DNA of 5,937 bases from Actinomycetes bacterium (GTDB lineage Bacteria; Actinomycetota; Acidimicrobiia; Acidimicrobiales; Microtrichaceae), in assembly GCA_023423215.1 (NCBI GenBank), contig JAFAFZ010000416.1, forward strand, positions 1-5,937, written 5' to 3'. Positions 1 to 5,635 of the stretch are shown piece after piece; positions within the stretch are counted from its first letter, which is position 1; each line of letters opens with the position of its first letter. The notes beneath the pieces are model-generated. The model did no database searches. It was given only the letters and a program-made list of their open reading frames with translations, and was not told the DNA's origin. The translations under genes and the position numbers were made by a program.

Positions 1-21
1 CCGCGCGCTGCTCGCGTGCGG
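1..21 (-). terminator. Possible terminator hairpin downstream of the CrtC-like lipoprotein gene
   Basis: Bases 1-8 and 14-21 are complementary except for one internal mismatch at 5/17, giving seven G-C pairs around a 5-base loop. The hairpin lies 22 bases past the stop codon of the minus-strand gene ending at 44. No U-tract can be assessed because the window ends there. A stem of this size can arise by chance in such G+C-rich DNA, so this is tentative. Confidence 0.25.
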
Positions 22-43
22 TGCCCCTCGGCGGTCCGGTCGA

Positions 44-1522
44 TCAGAAGGCCTGTTCGATCCAGCTGTCGCCCTTCACCGGCGAGCCGAGCAACGTGCC
101 CTCGGCGTGCGCGATGCCCTCGTAGACCGAGGCGGTCGGCAGCGCGAACTCCTGGTCCTGGAGCATTGTGGACACCGTGATGTCGGCGCCGAAGGACGGG
201 ATCTCGACCCGGAACTGCTGGGCGTAGGAGTTGCCGCTCGTCGGGCTGGTCCACAGCTCACCGACCGGGGTCACCTTGGTCGCCACGTAGTAGAGGTGGC
301 CCTCGTCGTCCTGGATCGTGGCGTAGGAGTCGACCGTGACGCCGATCTCGGGCTTGTAGCCCTCGCCGATGATGCCGGCGTTCGAGATCGAGTAGCCGTT
401 GTCGAGCTGCATGTCCTGCAGCAGCCACCGCACCCGGTCGCTGGAGTCGCCGCCACCGAAGTAGCCGTACTCGTGGTCCATCCAGGTCGTGCCGCTGACC
501 TCGAACTCCTCGCCGTCGATGGTGATCGTCCCCTTGGCCGCGAGTCGGGTGAAGGAGAAGTAGTAGTTGTCCTTCTCGAGGCTCTGCTCGGTCGCGCTCG
601 GCTCGATGCCGGTGCCGAACACGTAGAACGGACGGCCCTGCTGCGAGAAGGTGAGGTCGAACTCGACCTCGGTGAGGCTGGGCTCGTCGATCATGAGCGC
701 CTTCACCTCGATGTTCTTCGACGGGTCGGCCTGAGGGGCCTCCATCGACACGTAGCTGCGCACGGCGACCGCTTCCGCGCCGCTGCCGCCACCACCGGTC
801 AGCGTCACCTTCGGCGGCGACGTGTACCCGGTGCCCGCGTTCAGCAGCGCGATCTGTCCGACGCCGCCCTGGTCGTCGAGCACGGCGAGCGCGGCCGCTC
901 CGGTGCCGTCGCCCTCGAACTGCACCTCGGGTGCCGAGGTGTAGCCGGAGCCGGGCGACTGCACGCTGAGGCCGCCGACCTGCCCGGACTCGTCGCCGAG
1001 TCGGGCGTACCAGTCCTTGCTCGGGTCACCCTCGGCCCAGGTCGCGACGTCGAAGGTGCCGACCGGATCGGCGACGTAGACCTGGGTGCGCTCGAGGTGG
1101 CGCTCGTTGGTGACGTCGCTGAGCGAGACCTGGGTCATCGCGAAGCTCTGGCCGACGAACGACGCGGCGTTGATCTCGAACCCGAAGGTCCGATCGCCGG
1201 CGCGCAGCGTGCCGATGTGCCACCACCACTCCGTCGGTGCGCCCTCGTGGCGGTACATGTCCTTCGGCAGGCTGAGCACGACGTTCTCCGGCGGGACCGG
1301 GTTCGGCTTCGTGTCGCCGGTCCACAGCGGGTTGGACGGGACGCGGACGTCCGGGGCCAGCACGGCGCCGGTCGGGCCGAGGGCGATCGTCGTGGTCGTG
1401 GCGACCTCGCGGTCGTCGCCGTCGGCGCTCTCTCCGTCGCTCGCGCAGGCGGTGATCGCGAGGGTCAGGACCGCGAGCGGGCCGATCAGGAAGGTCGTTG
1501 CGGTGCGTGCAGGGCGGTGCAT
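44..1522 (-). CDS. CrtC/AttH-like lipocalin-domain lipoprotein with inserted Gly-rich repeats
   Basis: A 492-residue protein. Residues 1-26 form a lipoprotein signal peptide with lipobox I23-T24-A25-C26, followed by a polar, Thr-rich linker (about 27-55), so it should be anchored outside the membrane. EWWWHIG (98-104) and TTWMDHEYG (345-353) match the two best-conserved motifs of the CrtC (carotenoid 1,2-hydratase)/AttH lipocalin-like family (two fused beta-barrel domains, Pfam CrtC and Lipocalin_9). Family members include hydratases, cyclases and proteins of unknown role. No carotenoid genes are nearby, so a carotenoid substrate is not supported and the true one is unknown. Residues 183-256 hold two tandem GxGYTSxPxV repeats that seem inserted into the first barrel and make the protein longer than usual. 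The ATG at 1522 fits a leaderless start: TAGGTT lies 6 bases upstream and there is no Shine-Dalgarno. The family call is firm; the function is open. Confidence 0.88.
   Translation of the reverse strand: MHRPARTATTFLIGPLAVLTLAITACASDGESADGDDREVATTTTIALGPTGAVLAPDVRVPSNPLWTGDTKPNPVPPENVVLSLPKDMYRHEGAPTEWWWHIGTLRAGDRTFGFEINAASFVGQSFAMTQVSLSDVTNERHLERTQVYVADPVGTFDVATWAEGDPSKDWYARLGDESGQVGGLSVQSPGSGYTSAPEVQFEGDGTGAAALAVLDDQGGVGQIALLNAGTGYTSPPKVTLTGGGGSGAEAVAVRSYVSMEAPQADPSKNIEVKALMIDEPSLTEVEFDLTFSQQGRPFYVFGTGIEPSATEQSLEKDNYYFSFTRLAAKGTITIDGEEFEVSGTTWMDHEYGYFGGGDSSDRVRWLLQDMQLDNGYSISNAGIIGEGYKPEIGVTVDSYATIQDDEGHLYYVATKVTPVGELWTSPTSGNSYAQQFRVEIPSFGADITVSTMLQDQEFALPTASVYEGIAHAEGTLLGSPVKGDSWIEQAF
755..976 (-). 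repeat. Two tandem ~36-residue Gly-rich repeats (GxGYTSxPxV) within the CrtC-like gene
   Basis: This encodes residues 183-256 of the lipoprotein. Copy 1 carries PGSGYTSAPEV (190-200) followed by GDGTGAAALAV. Copy 2 carries NAGTGYTSPPKV (228-239) followed by GGGGSGAEAVAV. The two copies align through a G-x-G-Y-T-S-x-P-x-V core and a G-x-G-A-x-A-x-A-V tail. From memory, repeats of this kind occur in bacterial surface and phage structural proteins and are predicted to be beta-rich; I cannot name a Pfam entry with certainty. The DNA copies have diverged, so the duplication is not recent. Confidence 0.75.
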
Positions 1523-1534
1523 CAGGAGAACCTA
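1523..1534 (-). promoter_or_regulatory. Leaderless-type -10 element for the CrtC-like lipoprotein gene
   Basis: On the minus strand TAGGTT (bases 1534-1529) matches the actinobacterial -10 pattern TAnnnT. It is followed by exactly six bases (CTCCTG) and then the ATG at 1522. Transcription would start at or next to the A of ATG, giving a leaderless mRNA, consistent with the lack of a Shine-Dalgarno sequence at the usual distance. A purine-rich GAGGAG lies further upstream but too far to serve as one. No convincing -35 element is visible. Confidence 0.6.
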
Positions 1535-1607
1535 TCGGCGGCTCCTCGCGTTCCCTCCCGCCGCCGCACGCGCCGGGACGGTCCCCGTACGGCGGCCGGT
1601 GCGTCCG

Positions 1608-1619
1608 TAGCATCCGAGG
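1608..1619 (+). promoter_or_regulatory. Leaderless-type -10 element for the TMEM175-family gene
   Basis: TAGCAT (1608-1613) matches TAnnnT and is followed by exactly six bases (ccgagg) and the ATG at 1620. This mirrors the spacing of the divergent gene's promoter. The adjacent GAGG touches the start codon and is too close for normal Shine-Dalgarno pairing, which favours a leaderless transcript. No clear -35 hexamer is present. An 8-bp palindrome (CCGTACGG, 1585-1592) lies where a -35 would be. Confidence 0.6.
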
Positions 1620-2300
1620 ATGGCCGAGGACCCCGCCGGCGCCGTCGCCCCGTCCAACCCGCTCGACGCCCCGAGGCGCTTCGGTCGCGACTCGATCGAG
1701 TTCGGTCGGGCGCTGGGCTTCTTCGACGCGACGTTCGCGATCGCGGCGACCCTGCTCGTCGTCACGCTCGCGCCCGAGACCGCCGACTGGACGGACTGGA
1801 GCAGGTTCGTCGATGCCGAGGGGCCGGCGCTGCTGTCCTTCGTCATCTCGTTCATCGTGATCTGCGTCTTCTGGTGGGCGAACCACCGGTTGGTCGCGAC
1901 GCTCGACACGATGAGCTCGAAGTTCGTCGGCGCCGGGCTGGTGATGCTCGGCTTCGTGGCACTCCTCCCGTTCACGACGGGTGGCCTGGGCGACTTCGAC
2001 GCGGACGTGAACGGCGACGTCGCCACCGTCGCCTACGCGGTGAACGTGGCCCTGGTGTCCTTCGCCATGATGTGGCTCGTGGTCGTCGCCTTCCGTGAGC
2101 GGCTCTACCGCACGGCACCGACGCCGGCGCAGGTGCGCGGCAAGCTGATCGGTCTGTCGGACACCCCGATCGTCTTCCTGCTCTCGATCCCGATCACCTT
2201 GCTGTGGGGGCCGGACTGGGGGCGGTGCTCGTGGCTGCTGCTCATCGTCACCGGCAACATCACCGGCAGGATCGGGACGCGCGTCGCCGGCGGCATCTGA
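1620..2300 (+). CDS. TMEM175-family (DUF1211) membrane protein, putative potassium channel
   Basis: A 226-residue polytopic membrane protein. R30-x3-FFD (34-36) followed by FAIAATLLV (39-47) corresponds to the family signature RxxxFSD...FAIxxTLLV on the first helix. VFWWANHR (83-90) and LLPFTT (115-120) match further conserved blocks. About six hydrophobic segments are visible (roughly 32-50, 68-87, 102-118, 133-157, 182-197, 202-216), and the length fits the bacterial single-repeat form. Characterised bacterial TMEM175 proteins are tetrameric K+ channels whose hydrophobic gate is built from TM1. By alignment from memory, I41, L45 and V48 would line the pore here. The usual FSD is FFD and the following Gly is Ala, so channel activity should not be assumed. 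The ATG at 1620 is set by the -10 element six bases upstream. The gene is divergent from the CrtC-like gene and convergent with the next. Confidence 0.85.
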   Translation: MAEDPAGAVAPSNPLDAPRRFGRDSIEFGRALGFFDATFAIAATLLVVTLAPETADWTDWSRFVDAEGPALLSFVISFIVICVFWWANHRLVATLDTMSSKFVGAGLVMLGFVALLPFTTGGLGDFDADVNGDVATVAYAVNVALVSFAMMWLVVVAFRERLYRTAPTPAQVRGKLIGLSDTPIVFLLSIPITLLWGPDWGRCSWLLLIVTGNITGRIGTRVAGGI

Positions 2301-2313
2301 GCGACGCGCGTCC
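2275..2313. terminator. Perfect 13-bp stem hairpin between convergent genes, probable bidirectional terminator
   Basis: Bases 2275-2287 (GGACGCGCGTCGC) are the exact reverse complement of 2301-2313 (GCGACGCGCGTCC), giving a 13-bp stem with a 13-base loop. The 5' arm is coding, the TGA stop of the TMEM175-family gene (2298-2300) sits at the end of the loop, and the 3' arm fills the 15-bp gap before the stop of the convergent gene at 2316. Neither side has a U-tract, so it is either a U-less actinobacterial terminator or a transcript-end stabiliser. Being symmetric, it could act on both transcripts. Confidence 0.65.
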
Positions 2314-2315
2314 GA

Positions 2316-2957
2316 TCAGCGACGCGGGTCCCGGCCGTACCACGCCACCAGGCGATCGATGGCGGGGGAGTTCGCCGGGACGGTGACCGCTTCTGCGAAC
2401 GGGACCGCGACCTCGTCGAGGCCCATCGCGGCGGAGATCTCCTCGAACATCGCCAGCCGGTCCTCCGCCGGCAGGATCGGGCGCGCCTCGAGCGCAGCGG
2501 TCAGCACCGCGTCGTCCCAGTCGGGCTGCTGACCGGTGGCCGTCGCCAGGTCCCAGGTGTGCACGGTCAGCTCCGAGAGGTACGACGTGAGGATCTCGGC
2601 GCCGCTGCCCTGGATCCACGGCAACGCCATCGGGCCGTCGAGGACGGCGTCGTCGCGCCACGCATCGCTGGCCCTCGCACCGGCGGCGTTCCACGCCTCG
2701 GACCAGCCGTCGTCGGGCGCGTGGGTCTCGACCACGGCGAAGGGGTCGCCGCCGCTGCCGAGCGCGGCGATGCGGTCGAGCACGCCGATCAGGTGGCCGA
2801 TCATCGTGCGCACGTCCATCTCGGGACAGGGCGTCGCGGCGGTGAGCTGATCGGTGCGGACGCCGGCGACGACCGCACCCCCGGTGGCGAGCGCTCGATC
2901 GAGCAGGGGGCGCGGCTCGAGGGGGCGGGAGGTGGAGGATGCGGTCGACGTGTCCAT
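2316..2957 (-). CDS. TIGR03086-type metal-binding protein (DinB/MDMPI-like fold)
   Basis: A 213-residue soluble protein. TPCPEMDVRTMIGHLIG (42-58) and the segment around ELTVHTWDLATATGQ (129-143) are hallmarks of the actinobacterial TIGR03086 family, related to the mycothiol-dependent maleylpyruvate isomerase N-domain and the DinB four-helix bundle. H55, E129 and H133 form the expected H...ExxxH metal triad, usually zinc. The C-terminus RLVAWYGRDP (202-211) is also typical. Relatives include thiol-dependent (mycothiol) transferases and isomerases, but most TIGR03086 members have no assigned reaction and no neighbour here suggests a substrate. The start at 2957 has no Shine-Dalgarno. A weak CACGAT lies six bases upstream, the same spacing as the leaderless genes to the left. 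Its 3' end meets the TMEM175-family gene at the shared hairpin. The family call is strong; the function is unknown. Confidence 0.86.
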   Translation of the reverse strand: MDTSTASSTSRPLEPRPLLDRALATGGAVVAGVRTDQLTAATPCPEMDVRTMIGHLIGVLDRIAALGSGGDPFAVVETHAPDDGWSEAWNAAGARASDAWRDDAVLDGPMALPWIQGSGAEILTSYLSELTVHTWDLATATGQQPDWDDAVLTAALEARPILPAEDRLAMFEEISAAMGLDEVAVPFAEAVTVPANSPAIDRLVAWYGRDPRR

Positions 2958-3005
2958 GCCGGCATCGTGCGGCCTGGAACCGGCCAGGGCGTGACCGGTT
3001 TCGCG

Positions 3006-3017
3006 GCTGCCGGCAGC
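3006..3017. promoter_or_regulatory. 12-bp perfect palindrome in a divergent intergenic region
   Basis: GCTGCCGGCAGC is its own reverse complement and lies between the divergent starts at 2957 (-) and 3122 (+), where an operator shared by both genes would sit. An inverted GGAACC/GGTTCC pair flanks it in the same 164-bp spacer. Palindromes of this length are not rare in DNA this G+C-rich, so binding by a regulator is speculative. Confidence 0.2.
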
Positions 3018-3086
3018 GGCGGCACGCGAACGGGTTCCGGCAACGGCATCGGTCGGGCGACGAGGTCCGCCGAGCCGGGGCGGTGC

Positions 3087-3115
3087 TACGTTCGCCCGAG
3101 GCGAAGTTTGGGGGG
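3087..3115 (+). promoter_or_regulatory. -10 element and Shine-Dalgarno of the Ig-like lipoprotein gene
   Basis: TACGTT (3087-3092) fits the TAnnnT -10 pattern and is identical to the -10 hexamer upstream of the RCC1-like lipoprotein gene. It would start transcription near 3099, giving a short leader. A run of six G (3110-3115) ends six bases before the ATG at 3122 and serves as the Shine-Dalgarno. This fixes the start at 3122 rather than at in-frame codons further upstream. No good -35 is visible. Confidence 0.5.
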
Positions 3116-3121
3116 ATCACC

Positions 3122-3730
3122 ATGACAGCACCACGCACGCGCGTGCGGTACGCCGCAGCGCCGCTCCTCGTCGGGTTCATCGCACTGCTCGGGGCGGCCT
3201 GCGCTCCGCCGGCGCCCGTGCCGACCGGCATCTCGTTCAACCCGCCGGGGGTCGGCTACGTCGGCAAGCAGTACGTCCCGACGGCCACCGCGGCGAACAA
3301 GCTGCCCGTCTCGTTCTCGCTCGACGCGGCGAGCACCGGCTGCTCGCTGAGCGGCGGCGTGCTGAGCTACACCTCGGTCGGCTCGTGCATCGTCCTGGCG
3401 GACCAGCCGGGCGACGCAACCCATCCGCCGCTGCCGCAGGTGCGGCGCACGATCCGTGTCTACGAGTGCCCGCCGCTCCGCAGCGGACTGTGGACCGGCC
3501 CGCAGGGCACGTCGGCCAACGTCGTCGCCGGCGGCTCGACGTTCTCCGGCACCGTGGACCTGTCGGCTTTCGGCTTCGGCGTCCAGCAGTTCGCCGGCAC
3601 CGTCGACTGCGACCTGGTGCGGATGACGTTCAACGGCACGGCGCTCAGCGGGCGCCTGTCACCTGACGGCACGACGCTGTCCGCGTCCTACAGCGGCATC
3701 TCGGTCGTGCTGAGGGCCCCTGCGGCCTAG
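3122..3730 (+). CDS. Small lipoprotein with N-terminal Ig-like domain, function unknown
   Basis: A 202-residue protein. Residues 1-27 form a signal peptide with basic n-region (R5, R7, R9), hydrophobic core (about 11-26) and a lipobox-like L23-G24-A25-A26-C27. Gly at -3 is permitted but not ideal. After a Pro-rich linker, residues 38-114 resemble bacterial Ig-like domains common in actinobacterial surface proteins: GYVGKQYVPTATA (45-57), LPVSFSLDA (61-69), paired cysteines C74 and C89. The C-terminal part (115-202), with C116, C163 and Gly/Ser/Thr-rich beta-like strands, is not a domain I recognise. The frame stays open upstream to 2939, but the GGGGGG Shine-Dalgarno and the signal peptide place the start at 3122. 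A strong hairpin follows the stop. It probably acts at the cell surface; no partner or substrate can be inferred. Confidence 0.8.
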   Translation: MTAPRTRVRYAAAPLLVGFIALLGAACAPPAPVPTGISFNPPGVGYVGKQYVPTATAANKLPVSFSLDAASTGCSLSGGVLSYTSVGSCIVLADQPGDATHPPLPQVRRTIRVYECPPLRSGLWTGPQGTSANVVAGGSTFSGTVDLSAFGFGVQQFAGTVDCDLVRMTFNGTALSGRLSPDGTTLSASYSGISVVLRAPAA

Positions 3731-3746
3731 CACGCGCTCCGATCAC

Positions 3747-3799
3747 CGACCGACGAGCGGATCGTGACCGGCAGCGCCGGCCACGCCGTTCGTCGGTCG
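3747..3799 (+). terminator. Nested hairpin downstream of the Ig-like lipoprotein gene, probable terminator
   Basis: Bases 3747-3756 (CGACCGACGA) are the exact reverse complement of 3790-3799. The pairing continues inwards through one G.U pair and three G-C pairs to 3760/3786, giving a 14-bp stem. The 25-base loop holds a second small hairpin (CCGGC-agc-GCCGG, 3768-3780). It begins 16 bases after the TAG at 3728-3730, as expected of a terminator. There is no U-tract. The remaining spacer up to 3953 shows no gene. Confidence 0.5.
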
Positions 3800-3953
3800 A
3801 CGTCGCGCACGGAGGAGCTCGGGACGGCAGCGCTCGACCGTCCGTGGCGATGATCCCGGCCGACGACTGCGGAGGGCACGACACCGACTGACCTCACGCC
3901 GCCGCAGCACGCCTGACTCGGCGGATCGGGTCCACCACTGGAAGACTCGGCCG

Positions 3954-4775
3954 ATGGACGACCGGGGGACGGGCTCGATGGGGCCGACGCGACGCGTCGC
4001 CGAGCTGTGGGTGCACATCCGCTCGCTCTGGTCCCAGGACCGCCGGCTCGTCGTGTGCACGGTGGCGGGACTGGGCATCGTCGCCATCTGCGGCGTGCTG
4101 ATCGCCCAGCTGATGGACGAGGTCAGCGAGGCCGACGACCTGACCCGTGCGGATCGCGAGGTGCTCGACTGGGTCGTCGAGCACCGCACCCCGGCCTGGA
4201 ACGCGGTCGCTCGGAACGTCACGCACCTGGGCGACCCGTGGGTCGTCGTCGCGGTCGTCGCCGGGGTCGCGCTCGCGTTGACCCTGCGTCGGCGCTACCA
4301 CCTCGCCGTCTTCGTCGTGGTCGCGAGCGGCGGCGCGGCGCTCGTGTCCTCGGTGACCAAGCAGGTGTTCGACCGCCCGCGTCCCCCGACCTCGCTGTGG
4401 CTCGGCACGGCCTGGGGACCGTCGTTCCCGTCGGGCCACGCCACCCAGTCGATCGCGTGCTGGGGTGCCGTCGCCGTGGTGGCGTGCGTGCTGGTGCACT
4501 CACGTGCGCTGCGCGCCGCCACCATCGCCCTGGCGGTCTGCATCGCCCTGGTCGTGGGGACGTCACGCGTCTACCTGGCGGTGCACTGGGCGTCGGACGT
4601 CGTGTGCGGCTGGGCGATCGCATCGTTGTGGCTGACCGCGCTGCTGCTCGCCGGATGGGCGACGCCCCGGGCCTACGGGCTGTGGACCGGCGCCCGCGCC
4701 GAGGATCCTGTCGAGGCCGACGACACCGACGCACCCGTCGGGTCGGTGGCTCGCGGGCCTCACCAGAGCACGTAG
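3954..4775 (+). CDS. PAP2-family integral membrane phosphatase (undecaprenyl-PP/lipid phosphatase type)
   Basis: A 273-residue membrane protein with the full PAP2 catalytic signature: motif 1 K136-x6-R143-P144, motif 2 P159-S160-G161-H162, and motif 3 S204-R205-x5-H211-x3-D215. H162 and H211 would be the catalytic pair, H211 as nucleophile. About six hydrophobic helices (near 32-54, 96-113, 116-134, 166-183, 187-203, 217-236) put the active site at the outer membrane face. Relatives (PgpB, BcrC types) dephosphorylate undecaprenyl diphosphate, phosphatidylglycerol phosphate or other lipid phosphates; the sequence does not decide which. The C-terminal tail (about 245-273) is polar and acidic. 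The start at 3954 is preceded by a weak GGAAG (3940-3944) and by AAGACT six bases upstream, resembling the leaderless spacing. M9 (3978) is an alternative. The gene has its own transcription unit and converges on the next gene. Confidence 0.9.
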   Translation: MDDRGTGSMGPTRRVAELWVHIRSLWSQDRRLVVCTVAGLGIVAICGVLIAQLMDEVSEADDLTRADREVLDWVVEHRTPAWNAVARNVTHLGDPWVVVAVVAGVALALTLRRRYHLAVFVVVASGGAALVSSVTKQVFDRPRPPTSLWLGTAWGPSFPSGHATQSIACWGAVAVVACVLVHSRALRAATIALAVCIALVVGTSRVYLAVHWASDVVCGWAIASLWLTALLLAGWATPRAYGLWTGARAEDPVEADDTDAPVGSVARGPHQST

Positions 4776-4817
4776 GGATCTGCGCCGACCCGGCTCACCG
4801 GCGGAACCTCCCGGGCC

Positions 4818-5459
4818 TCAGCGCGTGAACGTGAGGTGCGTGACACCGCTGGGGGTCGAGACCGCCTCGACCTGGAACCGCTGCTCGACTCCCTCGAGGT
4901 CGTCCCACAGGCGAACACCCCGGCCGAGGACGATCGGTACCAGGACGACGTGCAGGTGGTCGACCAGGTCGGCGGCGAGGAACTCCCGCATCGTCGTCGG
5001 ACCGCCGCCGATGCGCACGTCCTGTCCGTCGGCGGCGACCCTGGCCACCTCGAGCGCCTCGTCCGGGGTCGCGTCGAGGAAGTGGAACGTGGTGCCACCC
5101 GCCATCTCGAGCGACGGACGCGGGCGGTGCGTCAGCACGTAGGTGGGCGTGTGGAACGGCGGGTCCTCGCCCCACCAGCCGCGCCACTCCGGATCGTCCT
5201 GCCACCCCGGCGGTCCGAACTTGCCGGCTCCCATGATCTCGGCGCCGATGCCGGGCCCGTGCTGTTCGGCCATCGCGTCGTCGACGCCCTCGGACCCGCC
5301 CGACTGGCCGAGGATGGTGCGCCGCGCGAACCGGGTGGAGAACATCCACTCGTGCAGACGCTGACCGGCGTGGCCGAAGGGCTCGTCGAGCGACAGCCCC
5401 TCGCCGGTGGCGAACCCGTCGAGCGAGATCGAGAAGTTGTGGATCCGGACACGTGACAC
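4818..5459 (-). CDS. Dihydrofolate reductase-family protein (RibD C-terminal-like domain)
   Basis: A 213-residue soluble protein. The N-terminal strand and loop IHNFSISLDGFATG (6-19) match the family start (S-x-D-G-x), IMGAGKFGP (75-83) matches the nucleotide-binding region, and GGGPTTMREFLAADLVDHL (151-169) followed by VPIVLGRGVRLWDDL (174-188) is the typical RibD_C C-terminal half. The usual length is about 180-210 residues. The fold binds NADPH, and members are annotated as reductases in pteridine or riboflavin metabolism or are uncharacterised. There are no rib or folate genes here, so the substrate is unknown and it need not be a true folate reductase. The frame is open upstream to 5930, but GTG at 5459 is chosen because AGGGAG lies five bases before it and the conserved domain begins at once. 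It is convergent with the PAP2 gene (42-bp gap) and divergent from the RCC1-like gene. Confidence 0.87.
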   Translation of the reverse strand: MSRVRIHNFSISLDGFATGEGLSLDEPFGHAGQRLHEWMFSTRFARRTILGQSGGSEGVDDAMAEQHGPGIGAEIMGAGKFGPPGWQDDPEWRGWWGEDPPFHTPTYVLTHRPRPSLEMAGGTTFHFLDATPDEALEVARVAADGQDVRIGGGPTTMREFLAADLVDHLHVVLVPIVLGRGVRLWDDLEGVEQRFQVEAVSTPSGVTHLTFTR

Positions 5460-5464
5460 GGCGA

Positions 5465-5470
5465 CTCCCT
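5465..5470 (-). promoter_or_regulatory. Shine-Dalgarno that sets the GTG start of the DHFR-family gene
   Basis: On the minus strand AGGGAG is followed by five bases (TCGCC) and then GTG at 5459. It overrides the much longer upstream extension of the same open frame. No clear minus-strand -10 element is visible between 5460 and 5676. Confidence 0.65.
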
Positions 5471-5591
5471 CGGTCGGTGGTGGCGCTGGTGGAGAGTCTG
5501 ACCCGCAGCCGCCCCGGATCTCATCGGTGTGCCCGATGCGACGACTCCACGCCCCCGACCCCGTCCCTCGCCTCGCCGCCACGTGCCGCAA

Positions 5592-5621
5592 TTGACTGCG
5601 TGACAATGCATTCATTACGTT
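5592..5621 (+). promoter_or_regulatory. Consensus-like sigma-70/SigA promoter for the RCC1-like lipoprotein gene
   Basis: TTGACT (5592-5597) and TACGTT (5616-5621) are separated by 18 bases, the best -35/-10 pair in the window. They sit in a short AT-richer island (about 5588-5637) that stands out from the surrounding DNA. Transcription would begin near 5628, leaving a leader of about 50 bases before the GTG at 5677. The spacer carries an 8-bp palindrome, AATGCATT (5605-5612). Confidence 0.65.
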
Positions 5622-5635
5622 CACCTGCAGTGAAC
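5619..5635. promoter_or_regulatory. 17-bp inverted repeat overlapping -10 and predicted start site, candidate operator
   Basis: GTTCAC (5619-5624) and GTGAAC (5630-5635) are perfect inverted arms around a 5-base centre. The left arm shares GTT with the -10 hexamer and the repeat covers the predicted transcription start, a classic position for repressor binding. The centre-to-centre distance of about 11 bp is compatible with a dimeric helix-turn-helix protein. No regulator gene is in the window. Confidence 0.4.

Noticed and set aside
44..1522. Carotenoid 1,2-hydratase (crtC) as a specific name
   Set aside because: Only family-level motifs are present. The signal peptide, lipobox and repeat insertion are unlike the carotenoid enzyme, and no carotenoid genes are nearby.
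1026..1886. 286-codon minus-strand open frame spanning the divergent spacer
   Set aside because: It overlaps two well-supported genes, is Arg/Pro/Asp-rich, has no recognisable motif, and crosses both leaderless promoters.
107..2098. 663-codon plus-strand open frame
   Set aside because: It runs antisense to the CrtC-like gene and then out of frame through the TMEM175-family gene. Its translation is Arg/Gly/Val/Asp-rich with no domain, typical of shadow frames in high-GC DNA.
2939..3121. N-terminal extension of the Ig-like lipoprotein frame
   Set aside because: It would bury the signal peptide 61 residues inside the protein and would overlap the divergent gene's start. The Shine-Dalgarno and -10 support 3122.
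2260..3240. 326-codon minus-strand open frame around the TIGR03086-type gene
   Set aside because: It is a different frame of the same strand. The 2316-2957 frame carries the family motifs and metal triad; this one has none.
4776..4817. Possible terminator between the convergent PAP2 and DHFR-family genes
   Set aside because: Only a 5-bp stem (CGCCG 4783-4787 with CGGCG 4799-4803) and an 11-base loop can be formed; this is too weak to call.
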